Positions 1 through 8,035 of a stretch of DNA of 64,000 nucleotides are shown here, one piece after another. Source of the stretch: Acidovorax sp. NCPPB 3576 (GTDB taxonomy: Bacteria > Pseudomonadota > Gammaproteobacteria > Burkholderiales > Burkholderiaceae_C). Both the position numbers and the translations under genes were made by a program. Location of the stretch: positions 461,501 to 525,500 of the forward strand of contig NZ_CP097267.1 in NCBI RefSeq assembly GCF_028473605.1, written 5' to 3'. Within the stretch, counting starts at the first letter, position 1. The number at the start of each line of letters is the position of its first letter. The notes under the pieces were generated by a model, which worked only from the letters and a program-made list of their open reading frames with translations, was not told the DNA's origin and made no database searches.

Positions 1-45
1 TCACTCTAGGGATGGCTTGCAGCGTTGGGAATGACGCGATTCGTG

Positions 46-60
46 ATACCTTTTCGGTAT
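46..60 (+). promoter_or_regulatory. Possible LysR-type autoregulatory box over the start codon
   Basis: An inverted repeat, ATACC-TTTTC-GGTAT, ends on the AT of the LysR gene's start codon. Inside it lies a T-N11-A core (T47 to A59), the usual shape of a LysR-family binding site. LysR regulators commonly repress their own gene, so this could be an operator or a small hairpin that hides the start. The sequence upstream of the window is missing, so the promoter and any divergent target gene cannot be judged. Confidence 0.3.
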
Positions 61-1018
61 GCCAAGCCTTCTCGACTCCCGATCCCTGGCGCTCTTTCTT
101 GCGGTGGCGGACGCGCTCAGCTTCCGGCAAGCGGCCGAAGCCCTGCACCTGTCCCAGCCACCCTTGAGCCGCGCGATCCGCGAGCTGGAGGAACGGCTGG
201 GAACCCGGCTGTTCGACCGCACCACGAAGGGCGTGGGCCTCACCGATGCCGGCCAACGCTTGCTGCCCTATGCGCGCAGCGTGGGGAAGCTGCTGCGCGA
301 TGCCGAGGCGGCGGTGGCGTGCCGGGGCGTGCCTCCCGCGCTGCGGCTGGGGCTGACCAGCGCGGTCGAGCCGGCCTGGTTTCGCGGGCTGGCGCAAAGG
401 CTGCAAGCGGCCCAGCCCGGCACGACCGTCACCACCGTGTCGGACACCTCGCCCAGGCTGGTGCGGCAATTGGGCGTTGGCAAGCTGGATGCGGCCTTCG
501 TGGCATTGCCGACGCAGGCCCCAGGGCTCGACGTGCTGGAGCTGGACCGGTTGCCCATGGTGGTCGCGATGCCGTCGTCCCATCCTCTGGCCCAGCGCAG
601 GCAGGTGCGCCTCGGCGATCTGGTGCATGCCCCGGTCTTCTGGTTCGAGCGTGCCCGCCAGCCCGCGTTCTACGACCACTGCCAGCAGGTCTTCGCGCGC
701 CATGGTTTCGCCCCGCCGAAACTGCGGGAGCCGGCGGACCACCACGTTCTGCTGGCCGAGGTGGCCGGTGGGCGCGGCATGGCGCTGCTGCCCCGGTCGT
801 TCACCGCGCTGCGGCGGCCTGGCGTGGTGTACCGCGCGCTGGCCGAGGGCGAAGCCCTGGCGGTCGGTATCGGCCTGGCAACGCGGGAGGGCCGGCAGCC
901 GCTGCGTGAGGTGCTGGTCGCCGCAGCGGGCGTGGTCCCTCAATCGCTTGCCACGCCGCCCCCGGCCCGCGCCAAGGCGCGGCGCGAGGCGCCGGGCGCT
1001 ACCACCCGGCGCCGCTGA
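59..1018 (+). CDS. LysR family transcriptional regulator
   Basis: This is a 319-residue cytoplasmic DNA-binding regulator of normal LysR length. Residues 5-64 form the N-terminal winged helix-turn-helix, with the family signature around FRQAAEALHLSQPPLSRAIR and the following RLGTRLFDR. Residues from about 90 onward form the periplasmic-binding-protein-like effector domain, including the usual hydrophobic-aspartate pattern near LDVLEL. The last 25 residues are proline- and arginine-rich and probably disordered. The effector and targets are not visible, because the divergent partner gene would lie outside the window. An inverted repeat overlaps the ATG. The next gene starts about 50 bases later on the same strand but is functionally unrelated by content. 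Confidence 0.9.
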   Translation: MPSLLDSRSLALFLAVADALSFRQAAEALHLSQPPLSRAIRELEERLGTRLFDRTTKGVGLTDAGQRLLPYARSVGKLLRDAEAAVACRGVPPALRLGLTSAVEPAWFRGLAQRLQAAQPGTTVTTVSDTSPRLVRQLGVGKLDAAFVALPTQAPGLDVLELDRLPMVVAMPSSHPLAQRRQVRLGDLVHAPVFWFERARQPAFYDHCQQVFARHGFAPPKLREPADHHVLLAEVAGGRGMALLPRSFTALRRPGVVYRALAEGEALAVGIGLATREGRQPLREVLVAAAGVVPQSLATPPPARAKARREAPGATTRRR

Positions 1019-1067
1019 GCGCGGCGCCCAGCGCCGCAAAGCGTGGGCTGGTGGCGGCCCCAGCCGC

Positions 1068-1607
1068 ATGGATCAAAATCCCCGCATGCAAACCCCCACC
1101 GTATCCGACGCCCGCACCTACGCCATCACGATGCACGGCACGCAGAGGTATGGAGCGCACCCTTATTCGCACCACCTGGACGCGGTGGCTGCGGTCCTCG
1201 CGCCCTTTGGTGAAGAGGCTCAGTTGATCGGCTACCTGCACGACGTGGTGGAAGACACCGAGGCCACCGTGGCCGATGTGCGCGCCCGTTTCGGCGATCG
1301 GGTGGCCGATTGCGTGGACCTGCTCACGGACGAGCCCGGCGCGACCCGGAAAGAGCGCAAATCCAGGACCTACGCCAAGCTCGCCCAGGTGACCGGGCCA
1401 TTGGAGCTGGCGCTGTTGGTGAAGGTGGCGGACCGGCTCTGCAACGTGCGCGCGTGCGTGGCCGACGGCAGCCGCGCGCTCTGGACGGTGTACCAGGGCG
1501 AGCACGCCGTTTTCAAGGCATCCGCGTTTCGCCCGGGGCTGTGCGACGCGCTGTGGTCCGAACTGGACGCTCTGCTGGCCGATGGCGCGCTGCCGCAGGG
1601 CGCCTGA
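1068..1607 (+). CDS. HD domain-containing protein (RelA/SpoT hydrolase-like fold)
   Basis: This 179-residue protein is made of one HD-type metal-dependent phosphohydrolase domain. The first metal ligands appear in the HPYSHHLDAV stretch, the HD pair is in GYLHDVVEDTEAT, and a later KVADRLCNVRA segment supplies the last aspartate. This order resembles the hydrolase half of SpoT and the small MESH1-like (p)ppGpp hydrolases. No synthetase or TGS domain is present, so it would only hydrolyse. The true substrate may be another nucleotide. The ATG at 1068 is used here; a second in-frame ATG at 1086 is equally possible because neither has a strong ribosome-binding site. The open frame extends far upstream but overlaps the LysR gene, so that part is not coding. 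Confidence 0.75.
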   Translation: MDQNPRMQTPTVSDARTYAITMHGTQRYGAHPYSHHLDAVAAVLAPFGEEAQLIGYLHDVVEDTEATVADVRARFGDRVADCVDLLTDEPGATRKERKSRTYAKLAQVTGPLELALLVKVADRLCNVRACVADGSRALWTVYQGEHAVFKASAFRPGLCDALWSELDALLADGALPQGA

Positions 1608-1634
1608 GTCGGTCGGGTGGTGGCGCCCGGGCGG

Positions 1635-1763
1635 TCAGCCCGCAGCGCGATCGGCCATGCGGTCCAGGGTTTGCATGGCATCGTCCGACAACGCCAGCGT
1701 GGCCGCGGCCAGGTTCTCGCGCAGGTGTGCGACCGAAGACGTGCCCTGAACGCGCGTGCCGCC
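1635..1763 (-). pseudogene. C-terminal remnant of an aldo/keto reductase
   Basis: Directly after the stop codon of the histidine phosphatase gene, and in the same frame, the minus strand reads on as GGTRVQGTSSVAHLRENLAA and ends at a TGA at 1635-1637. The pattern (I/V)PGTSSVAHLRENLAAA, followed by a leucine-rich helix ending in LDRMAD, is the classic C-terminal NADP-binding end of aldo/keto reductases. Nothing of the upstream 250 or more residues of such an enzyme remains. The fragment is therefore the scar of a deletion that joined the phosphatase gene to the tail of a lost reductase gene. Confidence 0.7.
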
Positions 1764-1772
1764 CGCATCCGG

Positions 1773-2444
1773 TCAGGCGTGCGTCACCCAGCTCGCGTGT
1801 TCTTCGGTGTCCAGGTGCGGCAGCGTGTTGAAGGTCTGCATCATGAGGCGCTTTGGGGCGATGCTGAATTCGGTCACCGCGCTGTTGCGGATGCGCATGT
1901 TGAGCGCGATCGTCACCTCGGGCGGCGTGCTCAGCACCTCGCCCACGGCGGTGGAGATCGGCCCGCCGCTGGAGACCAGCAGCACGTGGTGCCCTACGTG
2001 GTGGCGGCGCACATGGTCCAGCGCCGCGCGGATGCCGCTGGAAAACGCCACCCAGCTGGGCATCCCCGCCGGGCTGATGGTGCCGCCCATCCACTGCGCC
2101 AGCGCGTCGCACAGCAGCCGGAAGTGGTGCCGGTACAGCTCGGGCGTGTCGGGCCGGGGCAGCGGGCCGGGATGGATGGCGGCGATGAGCGCCGCGCTGT
2201 CGTACTCGTTCAGGCTGGGCAGGGCCAGCGGCTCGGGCGCGATCTGCAGGCCTTCGGCGATGCCCTCCAGCGTCTGCACGTGCCGGCGCAGCGTGCCGGT
2301 GATCACCGCATCGAAGCGCACGTTGCGGGCCCGCCAGTACTCGCCCAGGCGCACGGCCTGCTCGCGCCCGCGCGGGCTCAGCTGGTCGTAGTCATCCGCG
2401 CCAAACGAGGCCTGGCCATGGCGCACGAGGTAGAGGGTTCCCAT
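1773..2444 (-). CDS. Histidine phosphatase family protein
   Basis: This 223-residue protein belongs to the phosphoglycerate mutase-like branch of the histidine phosphatases. The catalytic RHG motif is at residues 8-10 (YLVRHGQAS), a second arginine lies in the early helical part, and the second catalytic histidine is expected near the HHVLLVSSGGPI strand. In that strand the usual SHG is replaced by SSGG, so the late catalytic residue should be checked. The substrate cannot be predicted from sequence; relatives act on sugar phosphates, phosphoproteins or nucleotides. The gene stands alone on the minus strand. Its 3' end abuts the stub of an aldo/keto reductase, which suggests a deletion nearby. 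Confidence 0.8.
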   Translation of the reverse strand: MGTLYLVRHGQASFGADDYDQLSPRGREQAVRLGEYWRARNVRFDAVITGTLRRHVQTLEGIAEGLQIAPEPLALPSLNEYDSAALIAAIHPGPLPRPDTPELYRHHFRLLCDALAQWMGGTISPAGMPSWVAFSSGIRAALDHVRRHHVGHHVLLVSSGGPISTAVGEVLSTPPEVTIALNMRIRNSAVTEFSIAPKRLMMQTFNTLPHLDTEEHASWVTHA

Positions 2445-2497
2445 GCCGGCGATTCTGGGCGGGGCCGCGTCGCACCTTTGTCTCTCGGGTGACGATT

Positions 2498-2514
2498 GCT
2501 ACTATTTTGATAGC
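2498..2514. repeat. Copy of a dispersed GCTAT...ATAGC palindrome
   Basis: The sequence GCTACTATTTTGATAGC lies in the gap between the phosphatase gene and the next minus-strand gene. It is followed by a TGCCGGCG tail like the TGCCGCCG tail at the copies near 4998 and 32386. It is an imperfect hairpin and one of at least four related copies in the window. It could be a miniature repetitive element or a transcription-end hairpin. Confidence 0.5.
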
Positions 2515-2585
2515 TAAATGCCGGCGATTTCAATGTGCTGGCGGCCATTCCGACACAGGTGTTGCGCAGAATCCGCAGTCGTCCG

Positions 2586-3692
2586 TCAACGTACCGAGTC
2601 CATTCGATCCATCAGGTAACGCAGGTCGAACATCAGCGCCCTGGCCGCCAGGCGGTCGAGGGCCGGAGCGGGCGTGGCACTGCGTTGTGCGGGTGTGCGT
2701 GGCAACGCGACCGAGACTTGCGTGTCATCGTCTTCGCCGGCCTTGGCGTCCACGAGATCGCGATGGTGATCGATGCATTCCTTGCGCATCGCCGCTACCG
2801 CTGCACGCGCTGTTGGCTTGTTGTTCATTTCCAGCGCGGGAATCAAAACGTCGAACTGGCGGTTTAATCGTGCCAGCGTGTCGGTACTGGCATGACCGTA
2901 TTTTGGCCAAGTTTGTACATGCGCTTTGATGCGCCGCGCCAGTTCGCCAGCGTTGTACGGATCAGGGATGGGAATGAGGGGGGCTAGAACAGGCACCAGC
3001 AGGTAATCCAGTTCCTCGATTTCATCGACCTTCGCTTTCCAGAACGGAGTGTCTGGCAGTCCATCCAGTCCCCAAGGCTCGGCAATGCGCCCCTGCAGAT
3101 ACGTGCGTGCCACGCCGGGTAACTCGGCCCTTGATACTGTAAATCCACTCTGCGAGTGCCCTGGCTCTATTCCATAGGAGTCTGTGTCTTTCAACCCCAA
3201 AGTCCAGACAAAGCTGGTCTGCCCTGCTTCTTCGTCAACCCGCAGTCCGGCACTCCAGCCTTTTGGTGCCTTGATAACAGTTTGTTCAAAACTTCTTTTA
3301 GCGGTCAATTGATCCCAATACTGTTGGGTCCACTTGTCGTTCTCTGTCCGAGCATTTGACGTTATTGGTGGCAAATTCGGAGTCTCATAAATCATCGGGA
3401 TACCCCAGATGTGAATAATGCTGATGTTTTGTTTTGCACCTCGTTGATTGCGGACGATGTATTTGTAAAAGAACGGCTTGCCGTTGCCTTTAATGCTTGA
3501 TTGAATAGTCGGCTGAATGGCTGTGCGTGCCTCGTAGGTTTTTTGAACCCACTGAGAAGATTCAGGAGCTTGAAAGTGGAGTCTCCACACGTTTAGTGAC
3601 GCATCATAAACCGCGCTGTCTTGAGCATGGGCTTGGTTTGTGCCCAATAGTAGAACCAACAGGGTGAGGCGAATGTACTGAGTGATGTTCAT
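2586..3692 (-). CDS. Secreted hypothetical protein
   Basis: This 368-residue protein has a clear Sec signal peptide: a hydrophobic stretch at residues 8-20 followed by an AHA|QD-type cleavage site near residue 23. No known domain was recognised in the mature part. It is rich in tryptophan and tyrosine in the first half. The second half is helical and charged and ends in an arginine-rich tail. Its G+C is visibly lower than that of the surrounding metabolic genes. It starts three bases after the end of the upstream gene for a putative LAS metallopeptidase. The two are almost certainly co-transcribed, so a shared periplasmic or extracellular role, such as partner, regulator or immunity, is possible but unproven. 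Confidence 0.65.
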   Translation of the reverse strand: MNITQYIRLTLLVLLLGTNQAHAQDSAVYDASLNVWRLHFQAPESSQWVQKTYEARTAIQPTIQSSIKGNGKPFFYKYIVRNQRGAKQNISIIHIWGIPMIYETPNLPPITSNARTENDKWTQQYWDQLTAKRSFEQTVIKAPKGWSAGLRVDEEAGQTSFVWTLGLKDTDSYGIEPGHSQSGFTVSRAELPGVARTYLQGRIAEPWGLDGLPDTPFWKAKVDEIEELDYLLVPVLAPLIPIPDPYNAGELARRIKAHVQTWPKYGHASTDTLARLNRQFDVLIPALEMNNKPTARAAVAAMRKECIDHHRDLVDAKAGEDDDTQVSVALPRTPAQRSATPAPALDRLAARALMFDLRYLMDRMDSVR

Positions 3693-3695
3693 GAT

Positions 3696-4793
3696 TTAAT
3701 GTTCCGATTTCCAGCAAGCCGTTTGTTTTTCTAGATACACATGAAAGTGTGGGGCATTCACGTAGTGATGAAGAAGTGAAAAAGGAAAATTTACTTTTTT
3801 GTTCTTGCAGAACTTATCGTAAAAGTCACTTTGCTTAGATGCAGAAATTGGATTGTTGGCTCGCGCAAATGAAATGTCTATTTCACGACCTTCTCGATGC
3901 CCCGCATGTGGCCCGCGCCAGTTGGACGTGATGTCATAGCGGCCACCCCAAAACAGGCTGGCATCGTTCAATGCCACAGTTCCCCAACCTTCAGCGGCAA
4001 AAGAGCCAATTAAACCGAGCAGATTTTGCAACGACTGTTGCGTCAAATAGTACTGATTGTGGTGATACCGCCCATTGCCCTGGTGGGTTTTATCCACACT
4101 GGTCAATGCATAAACGAAAGTGCCATCTGCATTCTGGGGTGGATTCGGAGAAATGGGCAGCAGGTCTGCCACCTTGACTTGTATCTCTTTGGAAACCGGG
4201 CTATTGAAGCAAACGGCGCAAGCGACTTGGATCGTATGAATCCCCGCCACTTCGGGGGCTTTGAAGGTGATTTTGACTTCCCCATTGGCATCCGTGACGC
4301 CCTGGGTTGCGCTCAACACGCCCTTGGGGCGGGCCACGTCGTGGTGTTCATGCCCGCCGGAATTGGGGGTGACATCGACCGAAAAGCCGAGCGCCACACC
4401 GGACTTGGCGGCGGTGCTATTGGTGACCTTGGCAATCAAGGTGATTTCGGCAGAACCGCCCGTGCCGGCGGGGCGCGTTTCTGATGGTTCTGACAAACCG
4501 ACCAAGGTTGGAAATTGCTCGTAGTAGCATTTGTTGATGGCGGCCCAATACGGGCCTTCCGTGCCCATTTCCTGGCAGGTGTAGCCCGTGCCAGCAGTGG
4601 GCGAAGGACTTAATTGCCCATTCCCGCCAATGGTGCAGGCTTCTTGAACGGAGGGATAACAACTTCTACCATCCGCTCCCCTGCCCCCAACTGTCCAGCC
4701 TTGCGCGGTAATCTGCCCCTGCACCGGGGACGCCGCCACTGCCGCTAGTACCAAAGAAAGCGTGTACCTTCGTGAAGAAAGTCGATACATCAT
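3696..4793 (-). CDS. Secreted Ig-like protein with LAS-type metallopeptidase C-terminus
   Basis: This 365-residue protein starts with a Sec signal peptide (hydrophobic residues 10-22, cleavage near SPVQG|Q). A cysteine-containing region follows. Residues of about 90-200 look like a bacterial Ig-like or invasin-type domain (EITLIAKV, then GVTDANGEVKITFKAPEVAG). The C-terminal 130 residues carry HAGHREGREIDIS and, later, PHFHVYL. This spacing of a histidine, an aspartate and a final HxH matches the zinc site of LAS peptidases such as MepA and VanX-type enzymes, which cut peptidoglycan crosslinks. It would act in the periplasm or outside the cell. The gene is low in G+C and is followed after two bases by another secreted protein. 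The start used is the first of two adjacent ATGs. Confidence 0.6.
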   Translation of the reverse strand: MMYRLSSRRYTLSLVLAAVAASPVQGQITAQGWTVGGRGADGRSCYPSVQEACTIGGNGQLSPSPTAGTGYTCQEMGTEGPYWAAINKCYYEQFPTLVGLSEPSETRPAGTGGSAEITLIAKVTNSTAAKSGVALGFSVDVTPNSGGHEHHDVARPKGVLSATQGVTDANGEVKITFKAPEVAGIHTIQVACAVCFNSPVSKEIQVKVADLLPISPNPPQNADGTFVYALTSVDKTHQGNGRYHHNQYYLTQQSLQNLLGLIGSFAAEGWGTVALNDASLFWGGRYDITSNWRGPHAGHREGREIDISFARANNPISASKQSDFYDKFCKNKKVNFPFSLLHHYVNAPHFHVYLEKQTACWKSEH

Positions 4794-5117
4794 TTATTCA
4801 AAGTTAACTTTTGGAAAAGTCCCGAAAGTTAACATGACTGGATGTGATTTCACGTTGTTTTTTTACAACGCCGTGGACACTGCTTTTACTGCCGTTTAAA
4901 GCAGAAAGATTGGAACGCCGCCTTTGGAAATTCGAATGACGGCGGATTTCCATTGGCCACTTCAGGCCGCATGGCGCATAGCGGCCCAAAAGCAATTGCT
5001 ATTTTTTAATAGCGATATGCCGCCGTTTTTATTGGTTTGGAGGCTATTTTTTTGAATTTTTGACCATATTCATACCCCTCCAATTCGTGTTGTCCGGTGA
5101 TTGGAGGGGCGCATGCT
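4794..5117. other. Intergenic gap with a hairpin repeat, no supported gene
   Basis: This 324-base stretch separates the secreted pair from the dehydratase gene. It contains a perfect GCTATT/AATAGC hairpin at 4998-5013 and is lower in G+C than its right flank. The small open frame on the minus strand here has no recognisable domain or good ribosome-binding site, so it is not called. The upstream promoter of the secreted pair should lie in the left part of this gap. Confidence 0.6.
4998..5013. repeat. Perfect GCTATT-TTT-AATAGC hairpin of the dispersed family
   Basis: The 6-base stem with a TTTA-rich loop is followed by GATATGCCGCCG. The copy at 32386-32402 has the same layout (AATAGC followed by GATCTGCCGCCG). 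The shared tail shows that the repeat is longer than the palindrome alone. Confidence 0.6.
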
Positions 5118-6182
5118 TCACAGCACGCCGGCGAACATCGCCGCATCCACGTTGCCGCCGGTGAGCGCCAGCCCCACGGCCAGGCCCGCCAGCGAATCGC
5201 GCTCTTGCATCGCGGCGGCGAACGCGGCGGCGCCCGCGCCTTCGGCGACGTTGTGCGTGTCGGTGAACAGGGCTCGCATGGCGGCGGCCACTTCGGCGTC
5301 GGTCACTTGCACCACGTGGTCCAGGTGCGGGGCCAGGATGGCGAGCGCGGCCGAGTCCGCCACGCGGCAGGCCATGCCGTCGGCCAGCTGCGTGGTGACG
5401 GGCGCCTCGACCACGCGGCCGGCGGCGATGGAGTCGGCATACGTGGTGGCGTGGGCGCTGACCACGCCGACGATGCGCACGCCGTGGCCCAGCGCGCGCT
5501 TGGCCGCGATGGCCGAGCAGGCGCCCGACCCCTGGCCGATGGGCACGTAGGCGACCGCCAACTGCGGCACCGCGCGCAGGAATTCCCACCAGTACGTGGC
5601 CACGCCGCGCAGCAGGTCGGCATGGAAGCTGGGGACCATGTGCGCGCCGCGGTCGGCCGCCAGTTGGATGGCGTGTTCGCGCGCTTCCTGGAAGTCGTCG
5701 CCATGCTCGATCAGGGTGACGCCCAGGGCGCGCATGGCGGCGTTCTTTTCCACCGAGTTGCCGCGCGGCACGACGATGGTGCAGGCCACGCCGTGGCGGC
5801 GCGCGGCCCAGCCCATGCTCTGGCCGTGGTTGCCGCGCGTGGCGCTGACCACCTCGCGCGGCAGGGCGCCGCGCCGGGCGAGCTGGTCGAAGTACGTGAG
5901 CCCGCCGCGGATCTTGAACGCGCCCACGGGCGTGTGGTTCTCGTGCTTGAGCCAGCACTCGGTGCCCAGGCGCTCGCTCAGCAGTGCCCAGCGGTACTGG
6001 GGCGTGGCGGGGAAGTCCGCGTACACCACCTGGGCGGCGGCTTCGATGTCGGCGAGCGTGGGGAGCGCCGACAGGGCGTCCATGGCGGCTGCGGCACGCG
6101 GGCCGGCGCTGGCCATGGTGCCGGGAGGGTTCTGCGCGTTCGCCGGGGTGGATGCCAGGGTGGATGCAAAGGGGGCGTTCAT
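5118..6182 (-). CDS. Threonine dehydratase-like PLP enzyme (fold type II)
   Basis: This 354-residue enzyme belongs to the tryptophan synthase beta fold group. The Schiff-base lysine is K90 in HTPVGAFKIRGG. The substrate-recognition loop ATRGNHGQS follows, then the phosphate-binding glycine loop in IGQGSGACSA, and a late TGGN that contacts the pyridine nitrogen. This set is typical of threonine/serine dehydratases, which turn threonine into 2-oxobutanoate and ammonia. There is no ACT-like regulatory domain, so it is a catabolic or unregulated form rather than a full biosynthetic IlvA. Related racemases or hydroxyaspartate dehydratases cannot be excluded. The first 35 residues are alanine-rich, and the Met near residue 34 is a possible alternative start. 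The next gene upstream on the same strand ends about 70 bases away. Confidence 0.8.
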   Translation of the reverse strand: MNAPFASTLASTPANAQNPPGTMASAGPRAAAAMDALSALPTLADIEAAAQVVYADFPATPQYRWALLSERLGTECWLKHENHTPVGAFKIRGGLTYFDQLARRGALPREVVSATRGNHGQSMGWAARRHGVACTIVVPRGNSVEKNAAMRALGVTLIEHGDDFQEAREHAIQLAADRGAHMVPSFHADLLRGVATYWWEFLRAVPQLAVAYVPIGQGSGACSAIAAKRALGHGVRIVGVVSAHATTYADSIAAGRVVEAPVTTQLADGMACRVADSAALAILAPHLDHVVQVTDAEVAAAMRALFTDTHNVAEGAGAAAFAAAMQERDSLAGLAVGLALTGGNVDAAMFAGVL

Positions 6183-6252
6183 GCGAAGGCTTTCTTTCGG
6201 AACGGGGGGCGGAGCGCGAACGGCAGGAGGTCTTCGAGGATGGCGGGCCGCA

Positions 6253-6957
6253 TCAAGGGGCTTCCTGCGATTGGAGGGTGACGGGGCCGCGGGGCGTGGT
6301 CAGCACGGCCTGCAGGCGCGGCGCGGCACCGGGCGAGACGGTCACCTGCGTGCCCAGTCCGAGGGCGGCGCAGGCGCTGGCCAGCGCCGTGGCCTCGGGG
6401 TGTTCCAGCCGCAGCGACTGCAACTGCACGCCGCTGGCGGCGGGCAGGCTGTAGCAGGGATGGCGCTCGCCCCACTGGATCAGCGTGGGCAGGCAGCCGC
6501 CCAGCAGGCGCTGGCCGTCCGGCCGCAGCGTGATCTGCCACTGCAGCAGTCCGAGCGGCGTGGGCCGGCTGGCGGTGGCGACCTCGCCGCGGTCCAGCCC
6601 GCGCGCGGCCAGTGCCGCATGGGCGGTGGCCACGTCGCGGACCGAGGCCACCCAGTGGATGAGCTGCGGGCCGTCGCGCGCCACGCGGGCCTGCAGCGCG
6701 GGGTCGTCCATGTCGAACCAGCGCCGCGTGCCCGCCGCTGGCCCGGGGGCGGCGGGGTTGATGGCGATGATTTCCAGGTAGGTGCGCGGGTGCGCCGGAC
6801 CGCTCAGGTTGAGCAGTCGGTTGTGCGTGCCCATGAGCGGGTGTTCGCCCCCCATGGCCGGCACCACGCCCAGCGTGCGGCGGCACCAGTCCACGCCGTG
6901 GTCCAGGCGGTCCGCCATCACCACCAGGTGGTCGATGCCGGTGTCGGGCAGGTTCAC
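6253..6957 (-). CDS. VOC family protein (glyoxalase-like domain)
   Basis: This 234-residue protein begins with IDHLVVMADRLDHGVDWCRR, the first beta-alpha-beta unit of a glyoxalase-like (VOC) fold. It continues with GGEHPLMGTHNRLLNL and a YLEIIAINP strand typical of the glyoxalase-3 type domain. These metalloproteins bind small molecules, and the substrate here is unknown. The best start is a GTG at 6957 that overlaps the TGA of the upstream PhzF gene as GTGA, so the two are translationally coupled. No later methionine leaves the first strand intact. Coupling to PhzF-type isomerase genes suggests a shared small-molecule route. Confidence 0.75.
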   Translation of the reverse strand: MNLPDTGIDHLVVMADRLDHGVDWCRRTLGVVPAMGGEHPLMGTHNRLLNLSGPAHPRTYLEIIAINPAAPGPAAGTRRWFDMDDPALQARVARDGPQLIHWVASVRDVATAHAALAARGLDRGEVATASRPTPLGLLQWQITLRPDGQRLLGGCLPTLIQWGERHPCYSLPAASGVQLQSLRLEHPEATALASACAALGLGTQVTVSPGAAPRLQAVLTTPRGPVTLQSQEAP

Positions 6958-7829
6958 AGCAGCACCTCGCCGTTCACGCAGGTGACCGATCCGCCGCCGA
7001 CCCAGATGCGCTCGCCGTCCTGGTGCACGTGCACGCGCCCGGCGCGGCCCATGGCCGTGCCCTGGCTGGCGACGTAGCTGGGCGGCGCCAGGTGCGCGCC
7101 GATGAGCCACTGCGCCAGGGCGGCGTTCAGGCTGCCTGTCACCGGGTCTTCGGCCAGGCCGTTGTTGCCCGGGAAGAAGGCGCGCACCTCGAAGGCGATG
7201 CCCTCGTCGGCATGCGCGCCGATCACGCCCACCTTGCCGTGCGGGCCCACCACGCCGATGTCGAGCTGGCCGAGGATGGCGCTGTCGGGCTGCAGGGCCA
7301 GCACCTGCTCGGCGCTGGCGAGCATCACGCCGCGCCAGTTCGGGCCGTTGTCGCACCAGGCATGCGCCACGATGTCGCTGCGCTCGATGCGCAGGCCGCG
7401 CGCGATCAGGGCCACGTCCTCTTCGGCCAGCGGCCCGCTCTTGAGCAGCGGCGGCGCGGCGAAGGCCAGCCGGTCGCCATCGCGGCGCAGCGTGATCAGG
7501 CCCAGCGCGCATTCCTGCACCACCTGGCCATCGCTGCGCGGCTGGCCGCCCGCCTCCAGCCAGGCGTGGCAACTGCCCAGCGTGGGGTGCCCCGCGAACG
7601 GCAGCTCGCGGCCGGGGCAGAAGATGCGCACGCGGTAGTCGGCACCCGCCGCGCGGCCGGCGTCGGTGGGCGGCAGCAGGAACGTGGCCTCGGACAGGTT
7701 GGTCCAGTTGGTGAAGTGCTGCATCTGCGCGGTGGAAAGGTCCGAGCCGTCGAGCACCACGGCCAGGGGGTTGCCCAGGTAGGGCTGCTGGGTGAACACA
7801 TCGACTTGTTTGAAAGGGCGTTGGCGCAT
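6954..7829 (-). CDS. PhzF family isomerase/epimerase (copy 1)
   Basis: This 291-residue protein is of normal PhzF length. PhzF relatives have a diaminopimelate epimerase fold and isomerise small acidic compounds. The N-terminal QVDVFTQQPYLGNPLAVVLD and the central LPFAGHPTLGSCHAWLE are family signatures, and the late EDPVTGSLNAALA loop binds the substrate carboxylate. The catalytic glutamate expected in TNLSEATFLLPP is present. The start is set at the ATG at 7829 (MRQRPFKQ), matching the tandem copy; the longer upstream extension is low-quality coding. It overlaps the VOC gene by four bases. A second PhzF gene lies just upstream, pointing to an old tandem duplication. Confidence 0.85.
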   Translation of the reverse strand: MRQRPFKQVDVFTQQPYLGNPLAVVLDGSDLSTAQMQHFTNWTNLSEATFLLPPTDAGRAAGADYRVRIFCPGRELPFAGHPTLGSCHAWLEAGGQPRSDGQVVQECALGLITLRRDGDRLAFAAPPLLKSGPLAEEDVALIARGLRIERSDIVAHAWCDNGPNWRGVMLASAEQVLALQPDSAILGQLDIGVVGPHGKVGVIGAHADEGIAFEVRAFFPGNNGLAEDPVTGSLNAALAQWLIGAHLAPPSYVASQGTAMGRAGRVHVHQDGERIWVGGGSVTCVNGEVLL

Positions 7830-8035
7830 GGTGTGGGCTTCTTTGCGAGGGATGAAAAGGGCGGCGGGTGGGCCGAAGGCGAAAGAGAAAAGAGCGAAAA
7901 CGGACAGGGCGGGGCCCGGCCACGCGCCCATGCGGCGGCGCGGCGCGGGCGGCACCGGGCGATTCGAGACCCCAGGGGCGGCGCGTCAGCCGGTGGGGAT
8001 CTCGCGCGGCGGTGCGGTGGCGGGCGGGGCGCAGG

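Noticed and set aside
4804..4995. Small minus-strand open frame in the gap before the dehydratase gene
   Set aside because: There is no ribosome-binding site, no motif and no support from neighbours. It lies where the promoter of the secreted pair is expected.
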